Assembly (NCBI GenBank): GCA_902806085.1
Contig: CADCVH010000100.1
Coordinates: forward strand, 1-64,000
Length of the DNA stretch: 64,000 bases
Direction: 5' to 3'
Source of the DNA: an uncultured Rubrobacteraceae bacterium
GTDB taxonomy: Bacteria > Actinomycetota > Rubrobacteria > Rubrobacterales > Rubrobacteraceae
The notes below the pieces were generated by a model. It was given only the letters and a program-made list of their open reading frames with translations. It searched no databases and was not told the origin of the DNA. The position numbers were made by a program, and so were the translations under genes. The number at the start of each line of letters is the position of its first letter. Position 1 is the stretch's first letter. Positions 17,567-25,678 of the stretch are shown piece by piece.

Positions 17567-18447
17567 AGTTCTCCGTCATCATCGTCAACTACCACTCCTG
17601 GCCGCTCACGCTGGCGTGCGTGGCGTCGCTGCGGGCGGCGGGCCGGGGCGACGCGGAGATCGTGGTGGTCGACAACGACAGCGGGAGCGTGCCGGACCTC
17701 CCCCCCGGCGTCCGCCTCGTCCGCAGCGGCGAGAACCTCGGCCTCACGAAGGCCTGGAACCGCGAGATCCCTAATACCACGGGGGATCTCGTCGTCCTCC
17801 TGAACCCCGACACCGTCGTCGAGGAGGACTTCTTCGGCCGGGTGGAGGATTTCTTCGAAGGCGAACCCTCGGCCGGGGTCGCGGGGCCGCGGATACTGGA
17901 CGCCGACGGGGAGTTGCAGCTTTCGGCGAGAAAGGAGATCTCGCTTCTCAGCGGCCTCCTGGGACGGACCTCCCTACTCACCCGCCTCTTCCCGAAGAGC
18001 CCGCTCGTAAAGAACCAGTTCCCCGCCCTCGCGGAGCTCTCCCGTCCGGCAAAGGTGGACTGGGTCTCCGGGGCCTGCATGGTCGTTCGGCGGAGGACGC
18101 TGGAGGAGATCTCACCCCTCGACGAACGCTTCTTCCTGTACTTTGAGGACGTGGACCTCTGCCGCCGCGCCCGCGAGGGGGGCTGGCCCGTCTTCTACCT
18201 GCCAGACGTCGAGGTTTTGCACCAGACCGGCGGCAGCAGCCGCAGCAAGCCGCGCGCGATCTGGCTGCTGCACAAAAGCGCCTTCCTCTACCACCGCAAG
18301 CACGGCCCCCACGGGCCCCTGAACCTCTTCAGCGCCGCCGTGCTCGCCGGCCTGGCCGGCCGCGCCCTGGCGAAGCTGGCCGCCTCGGTGACCGGGAGCG
18401 TCCTCGAGGGACGTCCGGAGACGCCGGGATCTTCCCCTCCGCGATAG
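17563..18447 (+). CDS. GT2-family glycosyltransferase
   Basis: 294 residues. LKFSVIIVNYHSWPLTLACVASL, VVVDNDSGSVPDLP, ENLGLTKAWNREI, VVLLNPDTVVEEDF and DERFFLYFEDVDLCRRAREGGWPVFYLPDVEVLHQTGGSS follow the standard GT2 order, and the last block is close to that of the gene before it. It is the last gene of the wzm-wzt-GT2-GT2 operon, with a TTG start overlapping the previous stop. The two enzymes probably extend the glycan exported by Wzm/Wzt. Confidence 0.88.
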   Translation: MKFSVIIVNYHSWPLTLACVASLRAAGRGDAEIVVVDNDSGSVPDLPPGVRLVRSGENLGLTKAWNREIPNTTGDLVVLLNPDTVVEEDFFGRVEDFFEGEPSAGVAGPRILDADGELQLSARKEISLLSGLLGRTSLLTRLFPKSPLVKNQFPALAELSRPAKVDWVSGACMVVRRRTLEEISPLDERFFLYFEDVDLCRRAREGGWPVFYLPDVEVLHQTGGSSRSKPRAIWLLHKSAFLYHRKHGPHGPLNLFSAAVLAGLAGRALAKLAASVTGSVLEGRPETPGSSPPR

Positions 18448-18477
18448 CGGGGATCGGCGGGCGTTCGTAAAGGTTGG

Positions 18478-18560
18478 ACCTCAGGTTTTGAGGGGTGCTC
18501 GGCGAGGGTCGGTCCCCTACGCGCGCTCCTGATGCCCAGAGAAGCCTCCGAAGGAGGCGG
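18478..18560 (+). repeat. Hairpin and repeat element downstream of the exporter operon
   Basis: CCTCA-GGTTT-TGAGG (18479-18493) forms a small stem 31 bases after the last glycosyltransferase. Then GATGC (18531-18535) and AAGCCTCCGAAGGA (18542-18555) repeat the element seen at 14223, here with a perfect GCCTCC-GAA-GGAGGC stem. No gene is supported in 18448-18778. Confidence 0.45.
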
Positions 18561-18702
18561 CCTCGAACCTCCTCGTGCCCGTCCCGGGAAGGATCGACCC
18601 TTCCGCAAGCCGCTGTAAAGATCCGGCACCGGCGTGACGTCGGCCTGGCAGAGAACATCAGGGCCGACCGGGCGTTGCCGGCGCGAGGGCCGGACGCGGA
18701 AG

Positions 18703-18727
18703 AGGGCCGGACACGCCGTCCGGCCCT
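18703..18727. terminator. Bidirectional terminator-like hairpin
   Basis: AGGGCCGGAC (18703-18712) pairs perfectly with GTCCGGCCCT (18718-18727) around ACGCC, between the convergent glycosyltransferase and RTX genes. It resembles the hairpin behind the other RTX gene (GAGGGCC...GGCCCTC at 7995). Confidence 0.65.
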
Positions 18728-18778
18728 CCCGTGTGGTTGTGGTCGTCCGGCCGGCGCGGGGTCCGACCGGGGTGCGCT

Positions 18779-19285
18779 CTACCTGACGAACTTCTCGCAG
18801 TTCACGAAGCGGTCGAGGTTCCGGTCCGGCGCGCCCGCCTTCTGGACGGTGTCCACGCCGCCGCCACAGTCCACGTAGTCGCCCGCGTTGTCGTAGGTGG
18901 AGAGCACGATGTCGGCGCCGGGGCCGCCGTAGAGGGCGTCCTCGCCCCCCTCGCCGTAGAGCACGTCGCTGCCCGAGCCGCCGTGGACCGCCCGCTCCTC
19001 TGCCCGGTCGTCGCCGTAGCCGCCGTGGATGACGTCGTCGCCCGACCCGCCGTAGAGGCCGTCGTTGCCCTTGTTGCCGTAGAGGAAGTCGTTGCCGCCC
19101 AGGCCGTGGAGGGCGTCGTGACCGGCCAGGCCCTCCATCACGTCGTCGCCGGCGGTGCCCCTCAAGGAGTCGTTGCCCGCCGTGCCGACGAACCGGGAGA
19201 GCGGCTCGCTCGTCGCGAACGCCGCCCCGGAGAACGCCGCCATCAGGATCGTCACCATCGCCACCACCATCGCCGTCCGCCTCAT
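18779..19285 (-). CDS. Small secreted RTX-repeat (calcium-binding) protein
   Basis: 168 residues. A signal peptide (about 1-25, ending AAFA) is followed by about eight RTX nonapeptides: GTAGNDSLRG, GLAGHDALHG, GLGGNDFLYG, GNKGNDGLYG, GSGDDVIHG, GGSGSDVLYG, GEGGEDALYG and GGPGADIVL. The C-terminus has the Cys-containing YVDCGGGVDTVQKAG and FVNCEKFVR, a common ending for actinobacterial proteins of this type. The ATG follows AAAGGGGCAGGAC. Function is unknown: calcium-dependent folding outside the cell is expected, and a role in the surface layer or matrix is possible. The upstream region carries a striking 22-bp periodic motif array. Confidence 0.82.
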   Translation of the reverse strand: MRRTAMVVAMVTILMAAFSGAAFATSEPLSRFVGTAGNDSLRGTAGDDVMEGLAGHDALHGLGGNDFLYGNKGNDGLYGGSGDDVIHGGYGDDRAEERAVHGGSGSDVLYGEGGEDALYGGPGADIVLSTYDNAGDYVDCGGGVDTVQKAGAPDRNLDRFVNCEKFVR

Positions 19286-19331
19286 GTCCTGCCCCTTTCG
19301 TCTTCGCCCCCGGCCATCCCGGTTGCTTTGT

Positions 19332-19425
19332 GGTAGGCACTATGCGGGAACCGGGTGACGATCCGGCGGCGACCTGGTAACAATAAGAACAAAAAATGGT
19401 AACGTTTAATACATTACCCGGTAAC
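19332..19425 (-). promoter_or_regulatory. Five 22-bp-spaced GGTRAC-type boxes upstream of the RTX gene
   Basis: GGTAGG at 19332, GGTGAC at 19354, GGTAAC at 19376, GGTAAC at 19398 and GGTAAC at 19420 start exactly 22 bp apart. The second and fifth units also share the following bases (GGTRACGATYCGGCG). TTACC-C-GGTAA (19414-19424) forms a small palindrome at the last box. The array lies 47-140 bp upstream of the RTX start codon, in an AT-rich patch unlike its surroundings. A regulator binding cooperatively to one helix face is the natural reading; its identity is unknown. Nothing else is supported in 19286-19569. Confidence 0.6.
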
Positions 19426-19569
19426 GATTCGGCGACGGTGCCCGCTCCTCCGCCGCGAGGGTCCGTGCTCGGGGCGGTCTTCTGCCACCGTCGCGGGACC
19501 CAGGTGCCGGAGGATCAACCGCGCCGGGGTAGGGGTCGTTCGCGGGCGGCCCCTACGGTGTTCGTGTCG

Positions 19570-20430
19570 TCAACCGCGAAAGAACGCCCGGATCTCCGAA
19601 AGGGTCTCCTCCGGCGCCTCTTCCGGGACGTAATGCCCGGAGTCGAGACCGCGTCCCCGCACGTCGTCGGCCCAGCCGCGCCAGACCTCTGGCACGTCGT
19701 ACCACTCCCCCAGGTTGCCCCTGTTTCCCCAGAGGGCCAGTAACGGGCAGGTTATGCGCCTGTCGGCGTCGCGGTCTTCCGAGTCGTGCAGGAAATCTAT
19801 GGTCGCGGCGGCGCGGTAGTCCTCGCAGATGGCGTGCACGGTCTCGGGGTTGCGCAGGCAGCGCACGTACTCTTGCATGGCTTCCGGATGGAAAGTCTCG
19901 CTGCCACCCCTGAACAGGGTCTTCTCCGGGTCCGACGCGAGCAGGCGCTCCGGGAGGTCGTAGGGCTGGGCGAGAAAGAACCAGTGCCAGTAGCCTAGGC
20001 CAAAGGACATGTCGGCCCGGCTGAACGCCTCCCAGGTGGGGACGATGTCGAGGACCGCGAGCTTCGTGACGACCTCCGGGTGGTCGAGGGCCATACGGTA
20101 GCCGACGCGCCCGCCGCGGTCGTGGCCGCAGAGGGAGAAGCTCTCGAAGCCGAAGTGGCGCATCACGCCCATCTGGTCTTCGGCCATAACCCGCTTGGAG
20201 TACGGTTTGTGGTCTTCGGCCGTCCGGGGCTTGGAGGAGTCCCCGTAGCCGCGCAGGTCCGTGACGACGACCGTGAAGTCTTCGGCAAGGCGCGGGGCGA
20301 CGAGGTGCCACATCGTGTGCGTCTGGGGGTTGCCGTGCAGGAGCAGGAGCGGGGGTCCGCTCCCGGCCTTGCGTGCCAGGATCCCCACCCCGCCCACGTC
20401 CACCATCTCCGTCTCGAAACCCTCGAACAA
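19570..20430 (-). CDS. Alpha/beta hydrolase, haloacetate dehalogenase-like
   Basis: 286 residues. LLLLHGNPQTHTMWHLVAP (oxyanion region), VVTDLRGYGDSSKP, PYSKRVMAEDQMGVMRHFGFESFSLCGHDRGGRVGYRMALDHPE (nucleophile Asp in GHDRGG) and a late GLDSGHYVPEEAPEE (catalytic His) match the fluoroacetate/haloacetate dehalogenase and epoxide hydrolase group. The TTG start gives LFEGFE, as expected for the family, and lies two bases after the PPOX stop. The true substrate is unknown. It is last in the rfbBAC operon. Confidence 0.82.
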   Translation of the reverse strand: MFEGFETEMVDVGGVGILARKAGSGPPLLLLHGNPQTHTMWHLVAPRLAEDFTVVVTDLRGYGDSSKPRTAEDHKPYSKRVMAEDQMGVMRHFGFESFSLCGHDRGGRVGYRMALDHPEVVTKLAVLDIVPTWEAFSRADMSFGLGYWHWFFLAQPYDLPERLLASDPEKTLFRGGSETFHPEAMQEYVRCLRNPETVHAICEDYRAAATIDFLHDSEDRDADRRITCPLLALWGNRGNLGEWYDVPEVWRGWADDVRGRGLDSGHYVPEEAPEETLSEIRAFFRG

Positions 20431-20432
20431 GG

Positions 20433-20834
20433 CTACTCCCCCTCCCGGTCGGGCCGGCGGAACTCCAGAAACACGAGCTCGTCCGCGGCGCCGCGCAGCC
20501 CCTCGACGAACTCGAAGACGCGGTACTGCCAGCCGTACTTCCTTCGCAGGGCCCCGTCCGCGGCGCCGCCCTTCCGCTCGTCCGTCAGGCGGGCGACCGC
20601 CCGCACGTCGCGGCCCTTCGGCCGGCCCCTGAAGTCGCTCGGGGCGAGCGCCACCGTCGGATTGTTGCGAATGCGCTTGACCTTGCCCGTGTTGCGGCCC
20701 GTGACGGCGTACAGGTTCTCGCCAACCCTGGCCGACCAGACCGGGGTGGGGACGGGCGCGCCGCTCTTTCGGAAGGTGCTCAGGCGCACGTAGCGTTCGT
20801 TCGCCAGCGCGTCGAACGGGTCTGGCGCCGCCAC
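20433..20834 (-). CDS. PPOX-class F420-type flavin/deazaflavin oxidoreductase
   Basis: 133 residues of the split-barrel PNPOx fold: the N-terminal FDALANERYVRLSTFRKSGAPVPTPVWSARVGENLYAVTG, then GKVKRIRNNPTVALAPSDFRG, match the Rv2061-like subgroup of PPOX-class F420-dependent proteins. The C-terminal YRVFEFVEGLRG fits as well. GTG start, three bases after the rfbC stop. Its link to rhamnose synthesis is unclear; it may simply share the transcript. Confidence 0.8.
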   Translation of the reverse strand: MAAPDPFDALANERYVRLSTFRKSGAPVPTPVWSARVGENLYAVTGRNTGKVKRIRNNPTVALAPSDFRGRPKGRDVRAVARLTDERKGGAADGALRRKYGWQYRVFEFVEGLRGAADELVFLEFRRPDREGE

Positions 20835-20837
20835 GTC

Positions 20838-21398
20838 CTAGCCCGCCCGGTAGACGGGCAGCGACCCTTCCGGCATCGCGGCAAGCGGCGGGGCCGCGGC
20901 GTCCTTGCCGGAGAGGGTGGCGTCCCCGACGGGCCACTTTATCCCGATCTCCGGGTCGTTCCAGAGGATGGAGCCGTCGTGCTCGGGGGCGTAGTAGTCC
21001 GTGCATTTGTACGAGAAGAGGGCGTCCTCGCCCGTCACGACGAAGCCGTGGGCAAAGTCCGGCGGGACCCAGAACTGGCGCTTGTTCTCCGCAGAGAGCG
21101 TCACGCCCGTCCACCGGCCGAAGGTCGGGGAGCCGGTGCGGATGTCCACCGCGACGTCGAAGACCTCGCCCCGCAAGACCGAGACCAGCTTGCCCTGGGC
21201 CTGCGGGCTCTGGAAGTGGAGGCCGCGCAGGACGCCGTGGGCCGAGAAGGAGAGGTTGTCCTGGACGAAACGGTTCGGGATGCCGAGATCCTCGTAGCGG
21301 CGGCCGTTCCAGGTCTCCATAAAGAAGCCCCGGTCGTCGCCGAAGACTCTGGGCTCCAGGATCAGGACGCCCGGAAGGTCCGTCTCTAACACGTTCAC
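20838..21398 (-). CDS. rfbC: dTDP-4-dehydrorhamnose 3,5-epimerase
   Basis: 186 residues, the usual RmlC length. [46 protein letters not shown] (catalytic His), [11 protein letters not shown] and [13 protein letters not shown] are family hallmarks of the cupin epimerase that converts dTDP-4-keto-6-deoxyglucose to the L-rhamno form. The GTG start overlaps the rfbA stop by four bases (GTGA). Confidence 0.95.
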   Translation of the reverse strand: MNVLETDLPGVLILEPRVFGDDRGFFMETWNGRRYEDLGIPNRFVQDNLSFSAHGVLRGLHFQSPQAQGKLVSVLRGEVFDVAVDIRTGSPTFGRWTGVTLSAENKRQFWVPPDFAHGFVVTGEDALFSYKCTDYYAPEHDGSILWNDPEIGIKWPVGDATLSGKDAAAPPLAAMPEGSLPVYRAG

Positions 21399-22276
21399 GT
21401 TACGGGTCCTCCGTCCTTCAGAAGCTCCAAAAGGTACTGGCCGTAGTCGTTCTTCATCATGGGGGCCGCCAGCGCTTCCAACTCTCCGGCGCCGATGTAG
21501 CCTTTGCGGTAGGAGATCTCCTCGGGGCAGCCGATCTTGAGCCCCTGGCGCTGCTCGATGGTCTCAATAAAGTTGCCGGCCTGCTGCAACGACTCGTGCG
21601 TGCCGGCGTCCAGCCACGCCATGCCGCGGCCCATGATCTCCACGCGCAACTCGTCGCGCCCCAGGTAATCGACGTTTACGTCCGTTATCTCGATCTCCCC
21701 CCGCGCCGAAGGCTCCAGATTCTCCGCCACCTCCAAAACCCTGTTGTCGTAGAAGTACAACCCCGTGACGGCGTAGTGCGACCGCGGACTCTCGGGCTTC
21801 TCCTCTATGGAGAGGACCCTCCCCCCGCCGTCGAACTCGACGACGCCGTAGCGCTCGGGGTCCCTGACGTAGTAGCCGAAGACCGTGGCGCCTCCCCCGC
21901 CGCCCGCGGCCCGCTCGAGCTGGTCCACGAAACCCTCGCCGTAGAAGATGTTGTCCCCGAGCACGAGCGAGACGTCCTCCCCCCCGACGAACTTCCGCCC
22001 GACCACGAAGGCGTCGGCGAGGCCTTTGGGTTCGGGCTGGACGGCGTACTCGAAGCTCAGGCCCCAACGGGAGCCGTCGCCGAGCAGGTCCCTGAAGCGG
22101 GGCAGGTCGTGGGGGGTGGAGATGATCAGGATCTCCCGGATGCCCGCGAGCATCAGCGTCGTAAGCGGGTAGTAGATCATGGGCTTGTCGTAGACGGGCA
22201 AAAGCTGCTTGCTGACCGCGTGGGTCAAGGGGTAGAGCCGCGTCCCCGACCCTCCAGCCAGCACGATCCCCTTCAA
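21395..22276 (-). CDS. rfbA: Glucose-1-phosphate thymidylyltransferase
   Basis: 293 residues. [38 protein letters not shown] is the nucleotidyltransferase signature; [18 protein letters not shown] and [10 protein letters not shown] follow in RmlA order. It makes dTDP-glucose, the first step to dTDP-rhamnose. The TTG start (22276-22274) overlaps the rfbB stop (TTGA) and aligns with known N-termini. Confidence 0.95.
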   Translation of the reverse strand: MKGIVLAGGSGTRLYPLTHAVSKQLLPVYDKPMIYYPLTTLMLAGIREILIISTPHDLPRFRDLLGDGSRWGLSFEYAVQPEPKGLADAFVVGRKFVGGEDVSLVLGDNIFYGEGFVDQLERAAGGGGGATVFGYYVRDPERYGVVEFDGGGRVLSIEEKPESPRSHYAVTGLYFYDNRVLEVAENLEPSARGEIEITDVNVDYLGRDELRVEIMGRGMAWLDAGTHESLQQAGNFIETIEQRQGLKIGCPEEISYRKGYIGAGELEALAAPMMKNDYGQYLLELLKDGGPVT

Positions 22277-23361
22277 GACCGCCCCCCTCCGCCGCCGAGC
22301 CCCAGCCGCTCCTGGCGGTACCCGCGGGAGAGGACGCCCTCGCACCACTCGCGGTTACCGAGGTACCAGCGCACCGTCTTCTCCATCCCGCTCTCGAAGG
22401 TCTCCTCGGGCGTCCAGCCGAGATCGCGCTCGATCTTACCCGCGTCTATGGCGTAGCGCTTGTCGTGCCCCGGCCTGTCCTCCACGAAGGTGACGAGCGA
22501 GGCGTGCGGCGCGTGCGCGGATTCCGGGACCAGATCGTCCAGCAACGCGCAGATGGTCTCCACGACCTCGAGGTTCGTCCGCTCGTTGTGGCCGCCGACG
22601 TTGTACACCTCCCCGGGCACGCCCCTCTCGAGCACCCGCTCGATGGCCCGGCAGTGGTCCTTGACGAAGAGCCAGTCGCGGACCTGTTGGCCGTCGCCGT
22701 AGACCGGGAGCGGGCCGCCGCGTAAAGCGCTCAGGATCATGAGCGGTATAAGCTTCTCTGGGAAGTGGTAGGGCCCGTAGTTGTTGGAGCAGTTGGTCGT
22801 GAGCACCGGCAGCCCGTAGGTGTGGTGGTAGGCCCGCACGAGGTGGTCCGAGGCCGCTTTTGAGGCCGAGTACGGCGAGTTCGGCCGGTACGGGCTCTCC
22901 TCCGTAAAGAAACCGTCGGGCCCGAGCGTCCCGTACACCTCGTCCGTCGAGACGTGCAAGAACCGGAAAGCGTCCCGCTCCCCCCCCTCGAGCGCCCGCC
23001 AGTGGTCGAGCACCGCCCCCAGCAATTCCTGCGTCTCGACGACGTTCGTCCGGACAAAGACGGCCGGCCCGTCGATGGAGCGGTCCACGTGCGTCTCCGC
23101 GGCGAAGTTCACGACCGCCGCGGGCCTATGCTCCGCCAGCAGATTCCCGACAAGCCCCCGGTCCCCGATGTTCCCCCGCACGAAGACGTGGTCGGGGTCG
23201 TCGGAGACGGGGGCGAGGGTCTCCGGGTTCCCCGCGTAGGTCAGCGCGTCCAGGTTCACGACCTTGAACCGCCCGACGGCGTCGAGCACGAAGTTACCCC
23301 CGATAAACCCCGCGCCGCCGGTGACGAGCAAGGTCGGTTTCGGCTGTCTCTCCTCAGGCAA
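22273..23361 (-). CDS. rfbB: dTDP-glucose 4,6-dehydratase
   Basis: 362 residues of the extended SDR type. [15 protein letters not shown] binds [12 protein letters not shown] and [24 protein letters not shown] carry the catalytic Asp-Glu and Tyr-Lys; [17 protein letters not shown] and [11 protein letters not shown] are typical RmlB blocks. It leads the minus-strand operon rfbB-rfbA-rfbC-PPOX-hydrolase. GAGGAGC precedes the start. A tandem repeat lies just upstream. Confidence 0.95.
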   Translation of the reverse strand: MPEERQPKPTLLVTGGAGFIGGNFVLDAVGRFKVVNLDALTYAGNPETLAPVSDDPDHVFVRGNIGDRGLVGNLLAEHRPAAVVNFAAETHVDRSIDGPAVFVRTNVVETQELLGAVLDHWRALEGGERDAFRFLHVSTDEVYGTLGPDGFFTEESPYRPNSPYSASKAASDHLVRAYHHTYGLPVLTTNCSNNYGPYHFPEKLIPLMILSALRGGPLPVYGDGQQVRDWLFVKDHCRAIERVLERGVPGEVYNVGGHNERTNLEVVETICALLDDLVPESAHAPHASLVTFVEDRPGHDKRYAIDAGKIERDLGWTPEETFESGMEKTVRWYLGNREWCEGVLSRGYRQERLGLGGGGGRS

Positions 23362-23377
23362 GGTGCTCCTCTTTTGT

Positions 23378-23441
23378 AGGTTCGAGGTTTTGAGGTTCGA
23401 GGTTTTTACCTAAAGCCTAGAACCCAAAAGCCTTGAACCTA
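23378..23441. repeat. Tandem and inverted AGGTTCGAGGTT repeat
   Basis: AGGTTCGAGGTT occurs at 23378-23389 and again at 23393-23404, then a degenerate inverted unit follows (AACCCAAAAGCCTTGAACCTA, ending 23441). The 15-mer GAGGTTTTGAGGTTC (23384-23398) is found again at 42156-42170. This is a dispersed intergenic repeat between rfbB and thrC. Confidence 0.65.
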
Positions 23442-23475
23442 ATTTACTAAACGCGGCATACCGTCGCCACGTATC

Positions 23476-23503
23476 TTGAAAGCGGGCGCGGCGGCGTGAT
23501 ACT
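23476..23503 (+). promoter_or_regulatory. Promoter for thrC-thrB
   Basis: TTGAAA (23476-23481) and GATACT (23498-23503) are separated by 16 bp, a good housekeeping-type promoter. The predicted transcript would start near 23510, leaving a leader of about 130 bases before thrC. Confidence 0.6.
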
Positions 23504-23514
23504 TTTCTTACGCC

Positions 23515-23562
23515 ATGGGCCAGAATTCCTCCACGCTTCCCGAAGCCGCGCGAACTACCTGA
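23515..23562 (+). CDS. Putative threonine leader peptide
   Basis: ATG at 23515 opens a 15-codon frame, MGQNSSTLPEAARTT, whose last two codons before TGA are threonine (ACT ACC), with a third Thr inside. It lies only a few bases from the predicted transcription start, so it would be read leaderless or nearly so; there is no Shine-Dalgarno. Downstream, GGGCA:TGCCC (23572-23576 with 23589-23593) and CCCCG:CGGGG (23591-23595 with 23609-23613, then GATCTCTTT) cannot form together. The position directly before threonine synthase suggests attenuation, but the peptide is short and this is speculative. Confidence 0.35.
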   Translation: MGQNSSTLPEAARTT

Positions 23563-23642
23563 TCCCGGGTCGGGCATCTTCGGGCTCGTGCCCCGTGGCC
23601 GACGGGCGCGGGGCGATCTCTTTACGAAAGGCGGCATCTTTT

Positions 23643-24719
23643 ATGGACGTTAGAGCGCGGGCGATGAGGCAGGGCGTTATTCGGCGGTTTCGCGAATGGT
23701 TGCCGGAGATACCCGAGGGGGCCGTGACGACCATAGGCGAGGGGGATACGCCCCTGATCGAAGCCCCCACGCTCTCAGAACGCGTCGGCGCCAGGCTGTT
23801 CCTGAAGTTCGAGGGGATGAACCCCACGGCCTCCTTCAAGGACCGCGGGATGACGGTCGCCATGAGCCGGGCCGTCGCCGCCGGCAGCCGCGCCTGCGTC
23901 TGCGCCTCGACCGGGAACACCGCCGCGTCCGCGGCGGCCTACGCCGCGCGGGCGGGTATCAAGTGCTTCGTGGTGGTGCCGGCGGGGAAGATCGCTCTGG
24001 GCAAGGCGGTGCAGGTGCTGGCCCACGGGGCCGAGATCGTGCAGATAGAGGGCAACTTCGACGCCGCCTTGCGGATCTCGCAGGAGATCGCGGGCGAACG
24101 CGACGACGTGACGCTCGTCAACTCCGTGAACCCGGACCGCATCGAGGGCCAGAAGACCGGTGCCTTCGAGGTCTGCGAGGTGCTCGGGACCCCCCCTGAC
24201 GCCCTCGCCCTGCCGGTCGGCAACGCGGGCAACATCACCTCCTACTGGAAGGGCTTCTCCGAGTGGCGCGAGGCCGGGTACTCCGACTCGGCGCCCCGGA
24301 TGCTCGGCTTCCAGGCCGAGGGGGCCTCCCCGCTGGTGGCCGGCCACGACTTCGAGAACCCGGAGACCGTGGCGAGCGCCATCAGGATCGGGGCGCCTGC
24401 GAGCAAGAGGGGCGCATTGAACGCCGCCACCGAATCCGGCGGCGCCATAGAGAGCGTGACGGACGGGGAGATCCTGGCGGCCCAGAACCTTCTCGCCAGG
24501 GAGGAGGGCGTCTTCTGCGAGCCGGCGAGCGCCGCCGGCCTGGCCGGGCTTCTCAAGCTGGCCGAGGAAGGGCGCGGCCCCGAAGGCACCGTCGTAGGCG
24601 TGCTTACCGGGCACGGGCTCAAGGACCCCGATGTCGTATCGAGCAGGGTCGAGTTGCCCCGGCCGGTGGCGGCGACGCATCAGGCCGTGGCGGGACGAAT
24701 GGAGAGGCTCGTCACGTGA
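23643..24719 (+). CDS. thrC: Threonine synthase
   Basis: 358 residues, PLP-dependent, converting O-phosphohomoserine to threonine. GEGDTPLIEAP, LKFEGMNPTASFKDRGMTVAMSRA (Schiff-base Lys in SFKDRG), CASTGNTAASAAAYAARAG and the phosphate loop PVGNAGNITSYWKGF are all present. Length matches the short actinobacterial class. ATG 23643 follows AAAGG; an ATG at 23664 is possible. The stop overlaps thrB by four bases (GTGA), as expected for coupled translation. Confidence 0.95.
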   Translation: MDVRARAMRQGVIRRFREWLPEIPEGAVTTIGEGDTPLIEAPTLSERVGARLFLKFEGMNPTASFKDRGMTVAMSRAVAAGSRACVCASTGNTAASAAAYAARAGIKCFVVVPAGKIALGKAVQVLAHGAEIVQIEGNFDAALRISQEIAGERDDVTLVNSVNPDRIEGQKTGAFEVCEVLGTPPDALALPVGNAGNITSYWKGFSEWREAGYSDSAPRMLGFQAEGASPLVAGHDFENPETVASAIRIGAPASKRGALNAATESGGAIESVTDGEILAAQNLLAREEGVFCEPASAAGLAGLLKLAEEGRGPEGTVVGVLTGHGLKDPDVVSSRVELPRPVAATHQAVAGRMERLVT

Positions 24720-25609
24720 TCTCCGTCCGCGTCCCGGCCACCTCGGCGAACCTGGGGCCAGGCTACGACGCGGTGGGGCTGGCGCTCTCCCTGAGCACCC
24801 GCATATCCCTGGACCGGGCGTCGCACCCGAAGGTGGAGGTCACGGGGACGGGGGCCGACCTCGTCCCCTTGGGCCCCGAGCACCCGGCCTACCGGGCCGC
24901 CCGGTTCGTGGCCGAGGTCGTCGGCGAGGGGGAGGTCTCGTTCCACCTCGTCCAGGAGAACGACATACCGCCCATTCGCGGGCTCGGCGGGAGCGCGGCG
25001 GCGCTCGTGGGCGGGGCGGTGGCGGCAAACGAGCTCTTCGGCGGCCAGATCGCCCCGCCCGACCTCCTGAACATCGTCTGCGAGCTCGACGGCCACCCGG
25101 ACAACGCCGCCCCCGCCCTGCTCGGCGGCCTCGTCATAGGCACCCTCACCCCGATGGGCGTAAGCTCCGTGCGCCTCGAACCGAAGGACCTCGCCGTCGC
25201 GGTCGCCGTCCCGGACTTCGCCGTCTCGACCACGGCCGCCCGCAGCGCCCTCCCCGAGAACGTCTCCCACCGCGACGCAGCCTTCAACGTCGGCCGCTCC
25301 GGCCTCCTCCTCGGGGCACTGGCGACCGGCGAGTACCACCTCCTCCGCGTGGCCATGCAGGACCGCCTCCACCAGCCCTACCGCGCCCACCTCGTCCCCG
25401 GCCTCGAAAGCGTCATAGAGGCCGCGCTCGCCCACGGCGCCCACGGCGCCTGCCTCTCCGGCTCGGGCCCGACCGTGCTGGCCTTCACGCCGGTGGAGAG
25501 GGCCCCGGCCGTGGCCGCCGCGATGAAGAAGACCTTCGAGGCGGGAGGGGTGGAGGCACGGTCCTGGGCGCTGGAGGTGGACCTCATGGGCGCGCGGGTC
25601 GAGCCGTAG
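24716..25609 (+). CDS. thrB: Homoserine kinase
   Basis: 297 residues of the GHMP kinase family. VRVPATSANLGPGYDAVGLAL (substrate-binding N-terminus), IPPIRGLGGSAAALVGGAVAAN (ATP loop) and GACLSGSGPTVLAF (C-terminal GHMP motif) are in place. It makes the O-phosphohomoserine used by the preceding thrC. Homoserine dehydrogenase is not in the window. Confidence 0.95.
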   Translation: MISVRVPATSANLGPGYDAVGLALSLSTRISLDRASHPKVEVTGTGADLVPLGPEHPAYRAARFVAEVVGEGEVSFHLVQENDIPPIRGLGGSAAALVGGAVAANELFGGQIAPPDLLNIVCELDGHPDNAAPALLGGLVIGTLTPMGVSSVRLEPKDLAVAVAVPDFAVSTTAARSALPENVSHRDAAFNVGRSGLLLGALATGEYHLLRVAMQDRLHQPYRAHLVPGLESVIEAALAHGAHGACLSGSGPTVLAFTPVERAPAVAAAMKKTFEAGGVEARSWALEVDLMGARVEP

Positions 25610-25678
25610 GGGAGCGAATCAGTCCATCGGACGACGGAGAATCCTTCTATCGACGGATTCGCGGCGGTGCGCGGCCGG

